NCBI GenBank assembly: GCA_027596075.1
Contig: JADGJC010000414.1
Coordinates: forward strand, 1 to 30,404
DNA: 30,404 bases
Direction of reading: 5' to 3'
DNA from: Rhizophlyctis rosea
Taxonomy: Eukaryota > Chytridiomycota > Chytridiomycetes > Rhizophlyctidales > Rhizophlyctidaceae
This document shows, one piece after another, positions 1 to 11,488 of this stretch (position 1 is the first letter of the stretch; each line of letters opens with the position of its first letter). A program made the position numbers and the translations under genes. The notes under the pieces are model-generated. The model ran no database searches. It was given only the letters and a program-made list of their open reading frames with translations, and was not told where the DNA came from.

Positions 1-1048
1 GGGGGGGAAGGAGAAGGAGAGAGGGAATATGGTGTGCCGCTCTGCAAAACAACGAACAACGCTCGCCAACCAAGTCCCTTAGTGTGATGTGAATAAGGCC
101 CTCCCCTCTCTGGGCGCTACAAGATAATTTGTCTCAATTGCAGGAAGCCTAGCGCGCCCCACGCTCCTACGTTGCAGTCGGAATTATCTGCAGCAAGTGG
201 TACTCACTCAGCCCTTTTACACCCTGCGAACGGGCATACCCAGTAGGAGGCTGGCAGGTAAACCGTAATACCGATAAGTTGGGTACCCACCACAAGTCTT
301 ACAGCAGCCTACCTTCATTCAATACGCCACTTTCATACACGCGTGCAGAATAGGAAGCGGGTGAATAATGACAAGCACTGCACTTGGGTACAAAGGCCAC
401 AGTGGTAAGCGACCAGCTGCCCTAGGGCCCTATAGGGGGCGAGGCCCTTGAATCTTATGGCTGTGCCACTACGCCACTAGGCCCCAGGTCGAATGGGATC
501 CAACGGGGTCGGTCCGCTCTGGACCAATCAAATCGCTTGCTGGCAGCGAACGTAGATCAACACCTTTTTATCCAACCAATCAAACGCGTCACTACTCGCT
601 GTGTGAACGTAGCGTGGCGCAGTGGTGCTGGCCAGTCTTGATGGGTGGCTTGCGTGCAGCTTGTCATCAGTAAATTGGTTGTTAAACTTGCAGGATGGAA
701 AATTTACGTCCAAAAAAAGTATACTCCATTTCCCAAGGTATACGGAACAGCATTTTGTTTACTTTGTTGCAATCGGAATATACCCCTATTCATCGAATAC
801 AATGAAACAGATGAATCCTTACTGGAATGGTTTGAATACCGTCACGCACAATGACGCCCGATGGGCGATGATGATGATATTGACTATACTAGATTAACAT
901 GTGGATGAAAACAATGCGCTAGATACAAAATATATATATACATTTACAGTGACTAGTGACCCAACTTTGGAGAAGAGGGAACCTCATAGAATGGGTATAC
1001 CGGAGGGAATATTCGGTGGTGATGACAACACGTGAATGATGCGCACCC
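1..1048. other. 5' flank without a supported gene
   Basis: I see no gene in this stretch. It starts with a purine-rich run and has several short self-complementary pieces, the clearest being CCCTAGGG and CCCTATAGGG within 420-437. Two places resemble the A box of a tRNA-type pol III promoter (minus strand near 466-481, plus strand near 614-624), but no B box lies at the right distance. Short ORFs at 622-897 have no recognisable content. A TA-rich run near 930-945 precedes the 3' end of the ferric reductase gene. Confidence 0.5.
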
Positions 1049-3070
1049 TTATCTGGCATATCCTTCAATCTGTGCTATTAACTTGACCCCGCTATCCCGG
1101 CATCTCCTCGCGGACGTCGCACCTCGCACCGCCCGTTCCAACGAACTCGGCCCACACCCATAAACCGATACCATCGCTCCCGGATGACCCCTTCCCACAG
1201 ATTGTACAAACGAATAGACGACTTCGTCCACATCAACGCGACCCCGACCCCGACCCGTCAAAATGACTTCGGCGTCCAACTTGCCCGCACCGACTCCCCT
1301 CTTCCCAAATTCCAACAACTCCCGAAATGACGAAAGCTCCCCAGCGGAATCTTCCCGCGTCGTCCAAACAAACTTGACACGTTGTGTAGACGATCGTGCC
1401 AATGCCGCCCTTGCCAGACAGATCCCACCGGGAACCCCACTGCCGCCAACTAATACCAAAAGATACGGAGAGTTCAAGAAATTAGGCGGGAGGGACCCGT
1501 ATGGACCTTCGATATGCACTTTCAGATGTCCTCTGTGCGCCTCTTCATCCGCATTCTTTGACTCGTTATAGGCGCGTATGAGTGAGCGAGTCCAAGATTT
1601 TTCGGAGGCCGCTGGTTTGATGATCAGCGTCATGCCTGTAGACTCGGACTCGGGTGATGTGATGATAGACGCCGACGCCGCCTGCATGAGGAGGGGTGTG
1701 CTTTCGGATGGGAGAGGCGGGACGGGGGACGAAATCAGCGTGGGCATTGCGGGGGCACTGGATACGACACTGCAAAGGCTTATCAGATGGTGCGACGAAA
1801 TACGGAAATGCAAATAACATACGTGAAAGGGTGCCATTCTGATTTCGAGATCGCTGGTACATTGATGGAAACCCATTGGCCCGGTTTGGCATGCAGGTCG
1901 CAGTCAAGGATATCCATGCGAATGTAGCCACATGCCTCCACCACCAACTTCCCCGCTTCGAATGCAACTGAACGATTGAAAACACGCACGAATCCATCCG
2001 CCACGTATAGGGCCAAGGCTGGGAGGCCATAATGAATGACGGGAGAGGCATGAATGAAAGACCCGACGATGGCACCAAGAACCGCAAAATGGTTGAAGTA
2101 GAACCTATGACGACTGTTGAGCCTTATGTCGATAAAGAGGAAAGGTATTTATCTATTTCACCTACCAGTTGAATGTCCTCCGCCTAACTTTCTCCAGTGA
2201 GTTGAAAGCGACCCAACTGAACAGCAGGAATGAAATAAGTCCCACCGCCTCCACCCAGCCCTTGTATGATCGCCATCTCCTCTCATCAGCACCCCAGAAG
2301 AAGAAATAGAGCATCAACAATTTGACTCCTCCGCGCAAGAGCGCAAACACACAAAATGCGACCCCGTGCGCGGCACAAAACGCGACTGCGAGCCATCCAG
2401 AAGCTCGGTGAAAGGATAAGGCGACGTCAAATGGGATGCGGAAAACCGATGACAGAATGCCGGCACGGGATGTGGGTAGAAGGGTGAGGGCTAGTTGAAT
2501 GGCTGCGGGGTATCCTAAAACTTTATAGACTATCTTCCAGTCGACCCAATCCATTCCCAACACCGTTGGTTCGCCCCGGTCTTCCCCAAAAATGTCATCG
2601 CGTGATAAACCGTAAATATAGAACCATATGGCAAACTGTGCTGTTTGGAGGACACTGACGGCTGCCCACACAACGACCTCCGACAGCAAAATGCCAGGTC
2701 CGACCGACCATGGCAAGGATAACCGTTTCGTTTTTAATGAATGACCGTAAAAGACGGGCGCACGTTGAAACACGAAAGTAACTACTGCCATTGTGAGGAG
2801 GAACGCGTAGTATATGGAGACACTGCACGGGATGAAGGATTAGGACGGCCATTCCGACTTGATGAACAAAACGTCAACTCACCTCCACCAGACTGGACCC
2901 TCATGACGGCGCTCGGGGCAGTCCTGCGCAATACACGACTGGCCCCGGTTACGAATCATCATGTAGGACGCAAGGACAGACAGAGGTAGGAGGGCACACA
3001 CAGCGACCACACCAGCCGTTGCTGGGTCGAGTCTTCTCTGACCGTGCGGAGCCGACATTTTGGCAGTCAT
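1049..3070 (-). CDS. Ferric reductase-type transmembrane flavocytochrome (FRE family)
   Basis: Exons on the minus strand are 3070-2883, 2822-2166, 2104-1823 and 1769-1049; all junctions are GT-AG and keep frame, giving about 615 residues. FRE proteins move electrons from NADPH through FAD and two hemes across the membrane to reduce Fe(III) or Cu(II) chelates before uptake. The four heme-ligand histidines are visible: H201 and H215 (HRASGW...AAH, an H-x13-H pair) and H287 and H300 (FNHF...FIH, an H-x12-H pair). HPFT at about 373-376 is the FAD-binding motif. GPYG (about 464-467) and a GGSGVPGG loop (about 484-491) belong to the NADP-binding half, and a late CGPSS is its C-terminal signature. 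A hydrophobic helix sits in exon 1. The Ser/Pro-rich stretch just after HPFT is longer than usual. Starts at 3058 (in frame) or 3184 are possible; 3070 was chosen because the codons before it look like leader. It is divergent from the HIRA gene. The family call is strong; the substrate is inferred. Confidence 0.88.
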
Positions 3071-3778
3071 GCTCAGAGCCCAAGACTTGGGTAGAATTAT
3101 GATGATATGTTTGATCCACTGTGAGGAAGCCGAAAGAGGTCCTCCCGAATAAATATCATTGAGGCATTGGCTAGGCAAATACAACTATGAGGGGATGCGG
3201 GTAATGGAAATCCGACTTGTGGGTGAACGGGACGGGAAGGTTATCTCTGTAAATGATATACAGTAGCATCCTTTACCAATACCATGAACCTGTTTGATAA
3301 TTTCCGGGTGTTCACAGCCAATGAACGCCAAAATTCAAATTGGAATGATGGGAGCGGAATGATCGGAGGTTACACACATTTGCGCAGGCCAAGATTGCCA
3401 TTGAATGACGCCACCCAAATGGCAAAGACCCAATGGACATCGCAGGCGGCAGATGCAGACTCACAAAGATTATGCGGAGGCTGAGCCTCACAGTGTGTTT
3501 TGGGTGGCTGGGGATTGAGTGAATGTCTGGGTCCACCCTGGGTCCACCGTCTATCGGGTCGCGACTCTCGATGGACTCTGATTGGTGGAGAGTTCCCGTA
3601 TCTGCAGTGACTGTTCCATCTCTGCACCTTCCAGTGCGATTGGATTGTCATTCCAATGCGTGTGGTCATCACTCTATCCTTTTTGGGACTGAATGGCTTC
3701 CTCACAGACTTCCTGCCTTTCTCAAGTTACCCACTGGCGATCAGGGTCATGTCAAAAACAGATCGAAGCAACCTCAAT
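3071..3778. promoter_or_regulatory. Divergent intergenic region between the ferric reductase and HIRA genes
   Basis: About 700 bp lie between two divergent start codons, so both promoters should be here. The only clear local structure is a direct repeat of the 10-mer TGGGTCCACC at 3528-3537 and 3539-3548, followed by a GC-rich stretch. No TATA box close to either ATG is convincing. Several short ORFs cross the region in all frames and have no family features. Confidence 0.4.
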
Positions 3779-6700
3779 ATGTTCATTACGGGTTTGGACT
3801 GGGTTCGACACGACAACGATAAAGGAATAAGAACACCCATATACTCAGTTCACGTCCATCCAAACGGAACCAGGTTTGCTAGTGGTGCCCAAGGTCTGAC
3901 CAGGTTTATGTCTTTTTCAGCTAGTGCAGAAACTGAGAATCACTTTACAGACAGCAAAATAAAACTATGGAGTCTTTCCGGTGCAAGAAAAGCCGGAGAC
4001 GAGGCCGACAACCTACTTTCTACCCTTGTGAACCATACTGGTGCGTAAAGTGCCTGTCACTATGGGGCAAAGTCTCCTGCTCTTTGTGATCCCCTTACTT
4101 ATTACCCTGCCATATCGGGGTGCTTGCAAACATATATATGTTTTAGGCGCAGTCCTTTGTGTCCGGTGGTCAAGTATTGATGGACGCTACCTGGCGTCCG
4201 GCTCAGATGACAATCGAATTGTGATATGGGAGCAAGATGTGTAAGGAATCAGCCTGCGAAGGTCAAAGCCACAATGAACGAAAGACTCTAATTTACCTTG
4301 CCGTAGGAGCGGGATGGCACGTGGAAATATGGACGGAAGTGTAAATGTCGAATCATGGCGACCAAAGCGAATTCTGCCAGGCCACGAGTCCGGTAAGAAC
4401 CATATCAGATCCATGGATTGACTTTGGACTGACACTAAGATTAGACGTGGTGGATCTGGCATGGTCACCAAACAACGAATTTTTGGCGTCTTGCGGTTGC
4501 GACTCGACCATTTTGATTTGGTCAGGCTCGACGTTCGGTGAGTACGCGCCACAATACCAACATTCTTCTAATACTGAGATTGAGTGTATCTCTCAGAGAA
4601 AATCAAAACATTGGCGAAAATTCACGACGGATTTGTCAAAGGCGTGGCGTGGGACCCGGTCGGAAAATACATGGCGACACAGGTGTGTTAGAGGATACGT
4701 ATGTGGATTAATACTGCACCAACCGACTCATCGGTTTGGTGATCGATAGTCTGATGATAAAACAATCAAAATTTGGAGAATATCGGACTGGGCAAATGAA
4801 GCAACTGTCAGCGATCCATATGCACAGGCAGCTTCAACGACATTCTTCCGACGTCTCAGGTTAGTCTAGGGAGTAGTTCAGATTCGTCACATGATGGTGG
4901 TATGTAATAACCGTGTGTGGGTAAAAAAGCTGGTCGCCAGATGGCAGCACGATTGTAACAACGGCTGGCGAAAACGGATCGATTCCAACGGCTCCCCTAA
5001 TAGAACGCGACGGCTGGACAGCCACAACCAATCTGGTCGGACATAAAGCTCCGGTCGAATGTGCGGTATGCGAGAATTGCAAAACTCGAGCGATATGGAA
5101 ACTGATTAATGGTTTGAAGGCATTCAATCCGAACATATTCACTGCTCCAGAAAAGTACGGTGGGGGCCGTTCAGCTGTTTGCGCCCTTGGCAGTCAGGAC
5201 AATACCATCACTATCTGGTGGACAGCGATCGATAGATCTGTGGCTGTAATCAACAATGCCTTCAATCATAGTATCCTGGATCTGGCATGGTGGGTTGTCG
5301 TAAGATGGACCAAAAATTTGCAGCCACCCATTTACGTTCCGATTTATAGGACACCCGATGGGTACATGCTGTTGGGATGCTCCTATGATGGCACTGTGGC
5401 CTGCATAGAGTTCGAAGAATCGGATTTCGGTACACCTATACCCACAGCGGAAGTGGTATGTGTTGTTTTTGTCGGGCAATAGGTTCAACTTTGTATCAAT
5501 CCTTTATGATCTGCAGCAAAGCGTCATGTCAGCCTTTGGGTTCAAGCGTCCCGCACAAGTTGCCGAGTCATCAGCTCAGCTGGAGTTAGAGGAGGAAAAT
5601 GCAGTGCATGAGAAAGAAGCTGCTTTTTCGAGGATATCAGATCTGATGGGAGGGCGATCCACAAATGCATTGCACTATTCTGCCGCCGAACCTGTAAACG
5701 GCGGTCCGTCATCACAAAGCACTCCAACGCCTATTACGCATATCACATCACAAACGGTAACCACCACCAGCAGTGGGAAAAAGCGCATCCAGCCAACATT
5801 TTTGAGCACGTAGGTTTCTCACCAGCAGATTGATGAGCAGAATATCTAATACTGATACTTATGATGCATGGTACCAGGGGCACGGGCTTTGGGGGAACTA
5901 GTTCATTAACATCGTCAGAGGCCCCGCAGGTATGTTGGTACAGGCTGTAGGACACTTCCATGTCGAAGGCTGCTTAAAGGGGTTTCATTCTGGAAACACT
6001 GTCAAATTGACAAAATATTCCAGTCTCGCGCATCTCCGAACCATGCAAATGGTTCTGACTTTCAGCCCATTACCCCCATGGTTACTTCACGAAAGAGGAG
6101 AGCTTCTGTTCAGGAGGACGGAGTAAACGGGCACGTAGATAAGCAAGTGAGTTTATCACCTTGAGCGATATAGGCACTTTTGACATTCATCTGATTGCTA
6201 CGTCGCAGGCTCGTGTGACCTATGTTCTTCCCACCACCTCCGCGGCAATCCGACCTGTCAATCTAATGATTCCGGATATATCAGATCGACTGTCCATAGA
6301 AGTGCATGAGAAGGGAGAAAACGCTGGATCCATGGCAGTAGAATGTCAAAACAAGGATTCAAGTAAGAGTTGTGAAATCTTCTTGATGTGTGCGAGGCTT
6401 GGCTGAGCTTTTTCATAGGTTGTCGAATGCATTGTGCCCGGGGAACCGCCAGGCTATGGACGGACACCATCTCAAGTCCAGCCCTTCATTTGGTTGGCAG
6501 TGATGAATTTGTCGCTGTTGCATGCGCAGATGGGGGTCTACATGTCTATAGCTCTGCCGGGCGAAGGTGTGTGCTTTTGCCTGAATTGTTCCACTCCTGT
6601 CGCATCCAAGAATGTTCAAATGCCATCCCATTCCAGACTACTACCATACATGCTGCTCGAATCCCCTCCCGCATTCCTAGCTAGCGGGGGACCTTATCTT

Positions 6701-7616
6701 ATGTCCATCAGCATGAGCGGCCAATTGACTGTATGGAATATACCCAGTGAAGAACTCAAGATCAGCACCACCATACATCATCTCCTGCGCCCAGAATTGC
6801 CGGACACCGAGTCTCGAGCTTCTTCTCCAGCAGGCAATCTACATGCGCCCGTGCCAACAGTCACAATTGTTGGTTATGTGCTGAGACCGGAGGGGCTACC
6901 AGTGTTGCGAACGAGTCTGGATGAAACATTTACGTATCACTTGGGCATGAAGTCGTGGGTCAAGGTCGGGAATCGTGCGCAGGGTGTTGTGGTTCGTGGC
7001 GCGCCTTCTGCGGGACAACTTGATTTTAGGGGCAATGAAGTTGTTGGACTTGGTGAGATTGAGGTAAGCTATTATAGTTATATATAACGCGTGCGCGTTC
7101 AACAATTGACAACTCTTACGTGCTTGGTGTCACCATCTCCATAGACGATGCTGGCATCGGCTCTGGTGTTACGCAATCCCGCTGAGTACAATGTGTGGTT
7201 GAAACGGTATGCACGGAGACTGGCGGACGAGAGTGCGGAGACCAAAATGAAGGAATTGTGCGATTCATTGCTTGGGCCCCCTAATAGGTAAGTGTAAAAT
7301 GATGGCAGTGCGCATCCCCTTCCCTCGATCTCATTTTGCAATAAAACAGGCCGACAGTTGGATCCCGCGAACATGCGGGAGCTTGGGAACCTATGGTGTT
7401 GGGAATGCCGAAACGAGAATGCTTGCAGAGCATCTTGCCCATACTCGGTATGTGAGACCCGTCAATGGTCTGATTTCGCTCAATCCTCATCATGCTTGCC
7501 GTTGGTGGTCTCATCTTACAGCCAAGAACCGATCACTTCAACGAATAGTGCTTCAGTATAAAAGTGCACTGGATCAGATCCATGAAGGTGAACGTTTAAC
7601 GACGTTGGGAGTTTGA
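3779..7616 (+). CDS. HIR1: HIRA/Hir1 histone chaperone complex WD40 subunit
   Basis: Eighteen exons keep one frame: 3779-4040, 4147-4240, 4307-4392, 4445-4537, 4597-4682, 4750-4859, 4930-5065, 5120-5289, 5350-5455, 5517-5809, 5878-5929, 6024-6146, 6209-6362, 6419-6566, 6637-7063, 7145-7287, 7350-7447, 7522-7616, for about 891 residues. HIRA deposits H3-H4 independently of replication, working with Asf1, and represses histone genes in yeast. The first ~380 residues are a WD40 propeller, with blade signatures such as YLASGSDDNRIVIW, FLASCGCDSTILIW, YMATQSDDKTIKIW and LGSQDNTITIW. KKRIQP near residue 470 matches the Asf1-binding B motif. From about 590 comes the HIRA C-terminal domain (SAGRRLLP, LTVWNIP, ELCDSLLGP, PMVLGMPKRE). 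The start at 3779 gives the short leader usual before the first blade; an in-frame ATG at 3749 is possible. A 27-nt stretch in exon 1 (3894-3920) reads through in frame and may be an insertion or an unusual tiny intron. Confidence 0.95.
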
Positions 7617-8155
7617 TTGGCGCTCTGATCTGTGAGGGATGTCAAAATGTGCATACGTGATGCCAGTACTTTGTAATGCTGTTAAAACGAATATCTTACA
7701 ATGTAACAGAAATTATGTCCCGATTCATGTGGTGTTCTCGAGAATCAGCTTGGCACACCAACCGTGAGTAACTCGGGTAACTCGGTCTGTGGAGTGTAAG
7801 GACCATTCTATAGTCATAACAAAACCGTGATCTTTTCTCTGCACATGAGGTTTGAATGGTGAAATGACATCCGGGATCAACCGCAAATTAAGGTTGTGGA
7901 CCCTCATGTGGCACGATTTAGCGGGATAACCCCATATATTCTCAATAGCTTGCTAAATGAGGCCAATCATTCCCTGGGTCATCCCCTCAAGAGGGTCGCA
8001 CCCCTCTCCCGCTGCACTGAGGAGTTCGACCGTTGTGCCGCATCTTCGCTTGTAAAAACTCGACGTGCATATATGGCGCCCATCCTGTAACTCAATATTT
8101 TGCTTCTTGCCCACTCGTCCTGCATGCTGAAAGCGAGCTATTTCCAAACACCGAA
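7617..8155. other. Intergenic region between HIRA and the amino acid transporter
   Basis: About 540 bp hold the HIRA 3' end and the promoter of the next gene on the same strand. A short tandem pair, TAACTCGGG then TAACTCGGT, lies near 7769-7787. I see no gene, no RNA and no clear TATA box. Confidence 0.4.
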
Positions 8156-10205
8156 ATGTCGCGTTTACAAACGAACGGTCGGGTGTATGCGGCGGTGCCA
8201 GTTGGAGACGGCGATGCAGGCGAAGAGCAACCCACTGGAGTATCACAAGCCAGTACTACTTCCCTGCTGCCCCCGTCGCTAACGTGGGGCGAGTCGGGCG
8301 ATAACCTAGCACCAACTGATACGGTTGAAAATGGTGGTGGCGACGCCGTGGAGAGCGAGGAGGAGGAGAGGACATACACGGGAACATTGTCTTCCTCCTG
8401 TATCAATATCACAAATACAATTCTCGGAAGCGGAATGTTGGCAATGGTTGGTACTCGTGGATGAAAACCGATCATGTTAGCAACAGTAGGCAAGGTTATC
8501 AATGAATGACCATTTTTCCACCCATCATTGCAGCCTGCCGCCCTCTCAGCAACGGGCTTAGCATTAGGCATAGTGTTGATCCTCCTGTCAGGCATAGCAT
8601 CCGCATTCGGACTTGTGCTCCTTACCATCGTGGCCGCAGAGGTCGGGCGAAAGTCGTCGTTTTTCGCCTGCGCGAAAATAACGTACCCCACCGCCGCGGT
8701 TTTCTTTGATTTGGCAATTGCTGTCAAATGCTTCGGAGTAGGCGTGAGTTACTTAGTGATCTGTGGGGATTTGGTAAGTATAGGCTGCTATCGAGTTCCA
8801 TGAAGTCTCCTACGTCAAGGACCGTTGCAATGTCGCAATCCATGGTCCAACCGAATCGAATTGAGATGGAGACACCCATAAATGTAGGTAGTTATGGCTT
8901 TTACCCAGGCATTGCTGACGCATTGTCTTTCCTCCCAGCTTCCCAAAGTAGTCCGAGGCTTCTACCCCTCGATTGACAACGATCCTACATTATCGCACAT
9001 TCTTTTATCGCGGGAATTTTGGATTACGACTTCCCTCTTTCTCATATTGCCATTCTGCTTTTTACGACGTCTGGACTCTCTGCGTTACACCTCGGCGTTC
9101 GCGCTGCTGGCGGTCGTATACCTTGTGTGCATCGTTGTTGGATACTTCGTCGTACTGCCTGAAGGAATGACGGAGCGCATAAAGTGGACGGATATCACCT
9201 GGATGAAGTTCGATGTAGAGGCGGTGAATAGTTTGCCAATCTTTATATTCGCTTTTACTTGTCATCAAAACGTGAGCTCTCCTTTCGGATAATGTGTCTT
9301 TTGCTGCGGAATCCATCCCATGTCTCATTAATTTTCCGTTTTGAAGATCTTCTCTGTCTATAACGAACTCGTAAACAACACACCTGCACGTATTCAAACG
9401 GTAGTCTATACCTCAATTGGGACAGCCTTCACAACCTATGAAACGATTGGAATATTAGGATACCTAAGCTTTGGGAATGGAAAGGTCCCAGAGAACATAT
9501 TAAAAGCATGTGAGCACCGAGAGAACATAGGACCGCTTTCGGTTATGCCCTGTCTAAGTTCTCACTCTCGTCGCGCAGACCCCCCCAGTCCGCTCATAAC
9601 GGGTGGCCAACTAGCCATCGCGCTCTTGGTGTTGCTGTCGTTCCCATTGCAGTGCCATCCTTGCCGAGCGTCCTTGGACAAAGTTGTGAATTCTTTTGGT
9701 CGGTCCGAAGAGGAGCCCGGAAGAGCAGGACGACAGGAGGAGATACCAGTTGGTAAATGGGTGGCACTCACAGCCGCTATTGTCATTGCTAGTTATGGCG
9801 TTTCCATGGGAGTTAGTGACTTGACCACGGTGAGTTAGGCAGCAATTTGGATTATATCTCGAGAGGAATGATTGAGCCATATCCCAATTGCACTTGACTT
9901 TTTACACTTACACCATGAGTCTTCGATTGACATTTCGCTTGGGGCTTCTTTTATAGGTTCTCTCCCTGGTAGGCGCAACAGGCTCGACAACAATTTGCTA
10001 CATCCTACCTGGTTTGTTCTACTACAAACTTCGAAAGCATTTGGATATGGCCGAACATGGGCGGATGAGGTGGAATGGTCCATTGGTTGGGGCAGTGATA
10101 TTGAGCGTTGTTGGAGTTACAGTAATGATCATGAGGGTTTCGATGATCCTCCTTGGCGCGGCAACGGAGGTTGGGGGTCATCTGACTGCCATTCATAAAA
10201 TGTAG
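8156..10205 (+). CDS. Amino acid transporter, AVT/SLC38 (AAAP) family
   Basis: Exons 8156-8446, 8534-8773, 8939-9271, 9347-9509, 9579-9829 and 9957-10205 join in frame with GT-AG borders to give about 508 residues. AAAP proteins such as yeast Avt5/6/7 and animal SLC38 move neutral or acidic amino acids across the vacuolar or plasma membrane, often with protons or sodium. The first ~80 residues are a hydrophilic, acidic cytosolic tail. The diagnostic TM1 motif follows, NTILGSGMLAMP, which spans the first intron. About eleven hydrophobic segments come next. CHQN followed by IFSVYNEL in the middle and FPLQCHPCRASL in exon 5 match the conserved TM6-7 and TM8 signatures of the family. The last exon has two hydrophobic segments around the motif PGLFYYKLRK and ends at a TAG. 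The second intron (8774-8938) is the longest in the window at 165 nt. I am sure of the family. The exact substrate and membrane cannot be read from the sequence. Confidence 0.93.
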
Positions 10206-10423
10206 ATTTTATCGCAAGAACCTCGTCATTGCAGTTGTCTAGTAGCCGATGGAGATTTACCACGAGTTCATCAATGGATGTATAGCTGGAACTGCGAGTA
10301 GATAGTTGTGTTGTTTATGAGTTTGAATGTCCAATCGCTCGGATCCACCCAACATCACATGGCACAACATCGTGAAGCACCTCGAATGATTTATTTTACA
10401 AGACGTCATCAAACAATCAACTC
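10206..10423. other. Short convergent intergenic gap
   Basis: About 220 bp separate the 3' ends of the transporter and the minus-strand His-rich gene, so both 3' UTRs and polyadenylation sites must fall here. Nothing else is visible. Confidence 0.4.
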
Positions 10424-11401
10424 CTATACGTTTATGACAAACGACGCGACCAGCAATTGTTTTTCTAGCCCCGCCTGCACGACCACTTTCCAAGAACCCG
10501 CCTTCGAGAAAACTATCGCAGCACTAACATCTGGCCCGAAAGTGCTAGGTAAATTGTCCCCACTGTGACGGTGATGATGTTTTTCATCATCGTGCTCTGC
10601 ATCTTGCCCCACGCATGCATTGAAGTTTCCTACCATTGGATGCACATGCACGACAGCGTTCAAGTCCGCATGCACAGCAGTAATGTGCGCAGCAGCTTCG
10701 AGGTATGGTCTGAGCGTGGTTACTGGTATGTCGATTGGATAGTGAGTGAATGAAAAGGTGAAAGCCGTGCAATGGCTGGCAAATGCAGGTGAGTGGGAGC
10801 TTGCTACGGCGCGATATGTGGGGTCTTTGGAAAGGTAAGGAAAAGAGATAGGAAAGATGTATGAATCGGCTCTGCCGAATGGAAGGGCACGGAAGAGCGA
10901 AATTGAAGATGGCTCTAGATCTGTTCGCACGATTCCCTTGTAGTCTTCCCCGCGTTCTATCGGTTCTATACCTCTATCTTGTGCCGCCCGAAATTTCCCC
11001 ATGACTTGCCCCTCTAAGCCGCATGTCCCGCACTGGAAGTCCACTCCCATAGCCCATACCCCAGGTGAAAACCCCATTTGCAAATCAAAGATCCCATCTC
11101 CAATGTTTTCAGGAGAGTTGCGAAAATCTTCCGGGTGGACATGCGCGAAGTTCTGAAGATCAGATGAGAGGAAGAAGATGTGTGCCAAGCGGGTGGACGT
11201 CGGCGTTAGGTCTTGAGGTGTTAGCCGCCGAAAAGAGTTGCTGATGGTGAACCTGAAAGTTGGGTGAGGCGTTGTCGCGTGCGGGGCAGCGGATAGAATG
11301 GCAAGATTGAAGGGGTTCGATGATTGTGTGAATATCTGCCGGGCGGACAGTAGAGCAAGGGGCAAAAGTGACAAGAGCAAACTGTTGATTCCAGATCTCA
11401 T
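10424..11401 (-). CDS. Predicted secreted His-rich protein with two HxHP motifs (putative metal binding)
   Basis: This single-exon ORF gives 325 residues from the ATG at 11401. The frame stays open to an earlier ATG at 11440, but a TATA-like box at 11461-11470 would put transcription start near there. The later ATG also begins directly with a signal-peptide-like run (MRSGINSLLLSLLPLALLSA), so I prefer it. Motifs: FAHVHPE (HVHPE at about 87-91), a CGTC pair at about 124-127, a second half with AAAHITAVH followed by VVHVHPM (about 252-256), and a His cluster HHHRH at about 275-279. The two HxHP halves suggest two beta-sandwich units. I recall this two-part pattern (a DLxxFAHxHPE segment, then YLxAxxHxVxxxxDxxxxxHxHP) from bacterial periplasmic proteins near heavy-metal transport genes. 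That comparison is from memory and no function is proven. The lack of introns is unusual beside intron-rich neighbours. A role in copper or iron handling is inference. Confidence 0.75.
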   Translation of the reverse strand: MRSGINSLLLSLLPLALLSARQIFTQSSNPFNLAILSAAPHATTPHPTFRFTISNSFRRLTPQDLTPTSTRLAHIFFLSSDLQNFAHVHPEDFRNSPENIGDGIFDLQMGFSPGVWAMGVDFQCGTCGLEGQVMGKFRAAQDRGIEPIERGEDYKGIVRTDLEPSSISLFRALPFGRADSYIFPISFPYLSKDPTYRAVASSHSPAFASHCTAFTFSFTHYPIDIPVTTLRPYLEAAAHITAVHADLNAVVHVHPMVGNFNACVGQDAEHDDEKHHHRHSGDNLPSTFGPDVSAAIVFSKAGSWKVVVQAGLEKQLLVASFVINV

Positions 11402-11460
11402 TGTGAGAGTGTTCGAGTTTTGCGCGTCCGCTGGTGTCATAGATACGAATTCCGCGTATC

Positions 11461-11488
11461 CTATTTATATTTGCGTGTAACCGCGGTT
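11461..11488 (-). promoter_or_regulatory. TATA-like box and CCGCGG palindrome upstream of the His-rich gene
   Basis: Read on the minus strand, 11470-11461 is ATATAAATAG, a good TATA box. About 10 bp further upstream is the perfect 10-bp palindrome AACCGCGGTT (11479-11488), which could be a binding site for a dimeric regulator. A start site 25-35 bp downstream of the TATA box would fall near 11435, after the ATG at 11440 and before the ATG at 11401. This supports the later start codon. The assignment rests only on position and consensus. Confidence 0.5.

Noticed and set aside
455..625. tRNA A-box-like sequences (TGGCGTAGTGGC minus strand, TGGCGCAGTGG plus strand)
   Set aside because: No B box at the expected distance and no cloverleaf could be drawn; a tRNA or a tRNA-derived SINE is not supported.
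8092..8727. Minus-strand ORF of 211 codons over the transporter start
   Set aside because: It crosses an exon and an intron of the well-supported transporter gene and has no family feature.
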